From AC-52 sp044870295 (lineage in GTDB: Bacteria > Actinomycetota > UBA4738), in assembly GCA_044870295.1 (NCBI GenBank), contig JBIOYQ010000018.1, positions 1 through 6,343 on the forward strand: a stretch of 6,343 bases of DNA. Direction: 5' to 3'. The notes below the pieces were generated by a model that was not told the DNA's origin, ran no database searches, and saw nothing but the letters and a program-made list of their open reading frames with translations. The position numbers and the translations under genes were made by a program. Position 1 is the stretch's first letter. Each line of letters starts with the position of its first letter. Shown one piece after another: positions 5,730-6,343 of the stretch.

Positions 5730-6213
5730 CAGGCAGATGACGGTGACCACCCCCTCGGATCGGGAGATCGTCTTGACCAGGGTCTTCGACGCGCCGCGCG
5801 AGCTGGTGTTCGAGGCGCACACGTCCTGTGAGCACATGTCGAAGTGGTGGGGGCCGCGCCGGTACGAGGTGTCGTCCTGCGACATCGACTTCCGGCCCGG
5901 TGGGAAGTGGCGGATGGTCCACCGTGGCTCCGAAGGCGGAGAGGAGTTCGGATTCCGCGGTGAGTTCCGTGAGATCGTCCGGCCGGAGAAGATCGTCTGG
6001 ACGTTCGAGTGGGAGGGCATGCCCGGCCACGTCTCCGTCGACACGCTGACGCTGGAGGAGGAGGATGGCAAGACGCGGCTCACCGCAACCTCCGTCTTCG
6101 ACACCGTCGAGGACCGCGACGGGATGCTCCAGTCGGGCATGGAGGAGGGCGCCGCAGAGACCTGGGATCGCCTGGCCGAGTACGTGGAGGCCATGAAGGG
6201 GAGCGCTGCATAG
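5713..6213 (+). CDS. SRPBCC / AHSA1-family (START-like) protein
   Basis: A 166-residue cytoplasmic protein with the helix-grip pattern of the AHSA1 (Aha1 C-terminal-like) branch of the SRPBCC superfamily. The first strand ends in R-V-F-D-A-P-R-E-L-V-F (23-33), followed by W-W-G-P (45-48), the strand D-F-R-P-G-G-K-W-R (59-67), G-E-F-R-E-I (83-88), and P-E-K-I-V-W-T-F (91-98). The long C-terminal helix carries S-G-M-E-E-G (141-146) and E-T-W-D-R-L (149-154). Such proteins enclose a hydrophobic cavity and bind lipids or other small hydrophobic ligands. When encoded after an ArsR repressor, their biochemical role is generally unknown, and the Aha1 name does not imply Hsp90 activation here. Residues 1-12 may be disordered; an alternative start at Met9 (base 5737) would trim them. 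The gene is co-transcribed with the ArsR regulator. Confidence 0.92.
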   Translation: MGASGSRQMTVTTPSDREIVLTRVFDAPRELVFEAHTSCEHMSKWWGPRRYEVSSCDIDFRPGGKWRMVHRGSEGGEEFGFRGEFREIVRPEKIVWTFEWEGMPGHVSVDTLTLEEEDGKTRLTATSVFDTVEDRDGMLQSGMEEGAAETWDRLAEYVEAMKGSAA

Positions 6214-6259
6214 GATCCCGCGGTCAATGGCGGCACGCGGAACGCATCGGGGTCCTAAA

Positions 6260-6274
6260 CGATCCGACGGATCG
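6260..6274 (+). terminator. Short perfect hairpin after the SRPBCC gene
   Basis: CGATCC (6260-6265), GAC, then GGATCG (6269-6274) is a perfect six-base inverted repeat 46 bases after the SRPBCC stop. It is followed by GGGGATTC rather than a T-run. It could end the ArsR-SRPBCC transcript or be a protein site upstream of the next gene; the sequence does not decide between these. No clear promoter is seen in 6214-6331. Confidence 0.25.
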
Positions 6275-6319
6275 GGGATTCATGCCCGAAACGAAACCGA
6301 GCCGTCCTTCGATCGCTCC

Positions 6320-6326
6320 AGGAGGT
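6320..6326 (+). promoter_or_regulatory. Strong Shine-Dalgarno at the right edge
   Basis: AGGAGGT (6320-6326) matches the anti-Shine-Dalgarno in full and is five bases from the ATG at 6332. It is the best ribosome binding site in the window and the reason for calling a gene start there. Confidence 0.6.
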
Positions 6327-6331
6327 GTCCG

Positions 6332-6343
6332 ATGCGACGTTCG
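6332..6343 (+). CDS. Start of an unidentified gene, cut by the window edge
   Basis: ATG at 6332 follows a near-perfect Shine-Dalgarno (6320-6326) and gives Met-Arg-Arg-Ser before the window ends. An Arg-Arg start would suit a signal peptide or many other proteins, so no function can be proposed. A competing open frame from ATG 6282 (Met-Pro-Glu-Thr) also runs to the edge but has a weaker G-rich leader. The sequence right of the window would settle which is real. Confidence 0.5.

Noticed and set aside
5220..6236. A 338-codon open frame on the minus strand across the ArsR and SRPBCC genes
   Set aside because: It runs antisense to two well-supported genes and through their promoter and operator; Ser/Pro-rich composition with no domain suggests a shadow frame.
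1..6343. tRNA, rRNA, CRISPR array, insertion sequence or att-site signals
   Set aside because: I saw no cloverleaf-like segment, no regularly spaced repeats, no transposase or integrase frame and no terminal inverted repeats in the window.

Overview
This is a high-GC bacterial window in which every recognisable gene reads left to right on the + strand. The strong GC bias at third codon positions, GTG starts, a DesK/NarL-type (HisKA_3) kinase fold, a REC-EAL protein and an ArsR/SRPBCC pair fit an actinomycete-like or other high-GC, probably environmental, bacterium. There is no rRNA or marker gene, so the phylum is an inference only.

Layout. (1) Bases 2-886 hold the 3' part of a TIM-barrel glycoside-hydrolase-like protein whose start lies left of the window. 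(2) A 150-base gap (887-1036) contains two small hairpins and a plausible sigma70-type promoter. (3) Bases 1037-5269 hold a three-gene signalling cluster: a PAS sensor with a HisKA_3/HATPase core, a REC-EAL cyclic-di-GMP phosphodiesterase whose start overlaps the kinase stop by one base, and a GAF-PAS-PAS-PAS protein with no output domain. (4) A 94-base gap (5270-5363) contains a consensus -35 box and a clear inverted-repeat operator. (5) Bases 5364-6213 hold an ArsR-type repressor overlapping by 17 bases an SRPBCC/AHSA1-family protein. (6) At the right edge a new gene starts at 6332 behind an excellent Shine-Dalgarno sequence; only four codons are visible.

How it may work. The first two signalling genes look like a sensor kinase and its partner controlling c-di-GMP breakdown, with the third gene supplying extra sensory domains. 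The most notable point is that the kinase lacks the phospho-accepting histidine: the H-box reads E-I-D-E-D-T-M-Q, with Asp173 where His is expected. The ATP-binding boxes and the Gln of the HisKA_3 phosphatase motif are retained, and the partner REC-EAL keeps its phospho-acceptor Asp and the full EAL catalytic set. This suggests a phosphatase-only or pseudokinase regulator of a c-di-GMP phosphodiesterase. The ArsR/SRPBCC pair is a separate autoregulated two-gene unit of a common type with unknown ligand.
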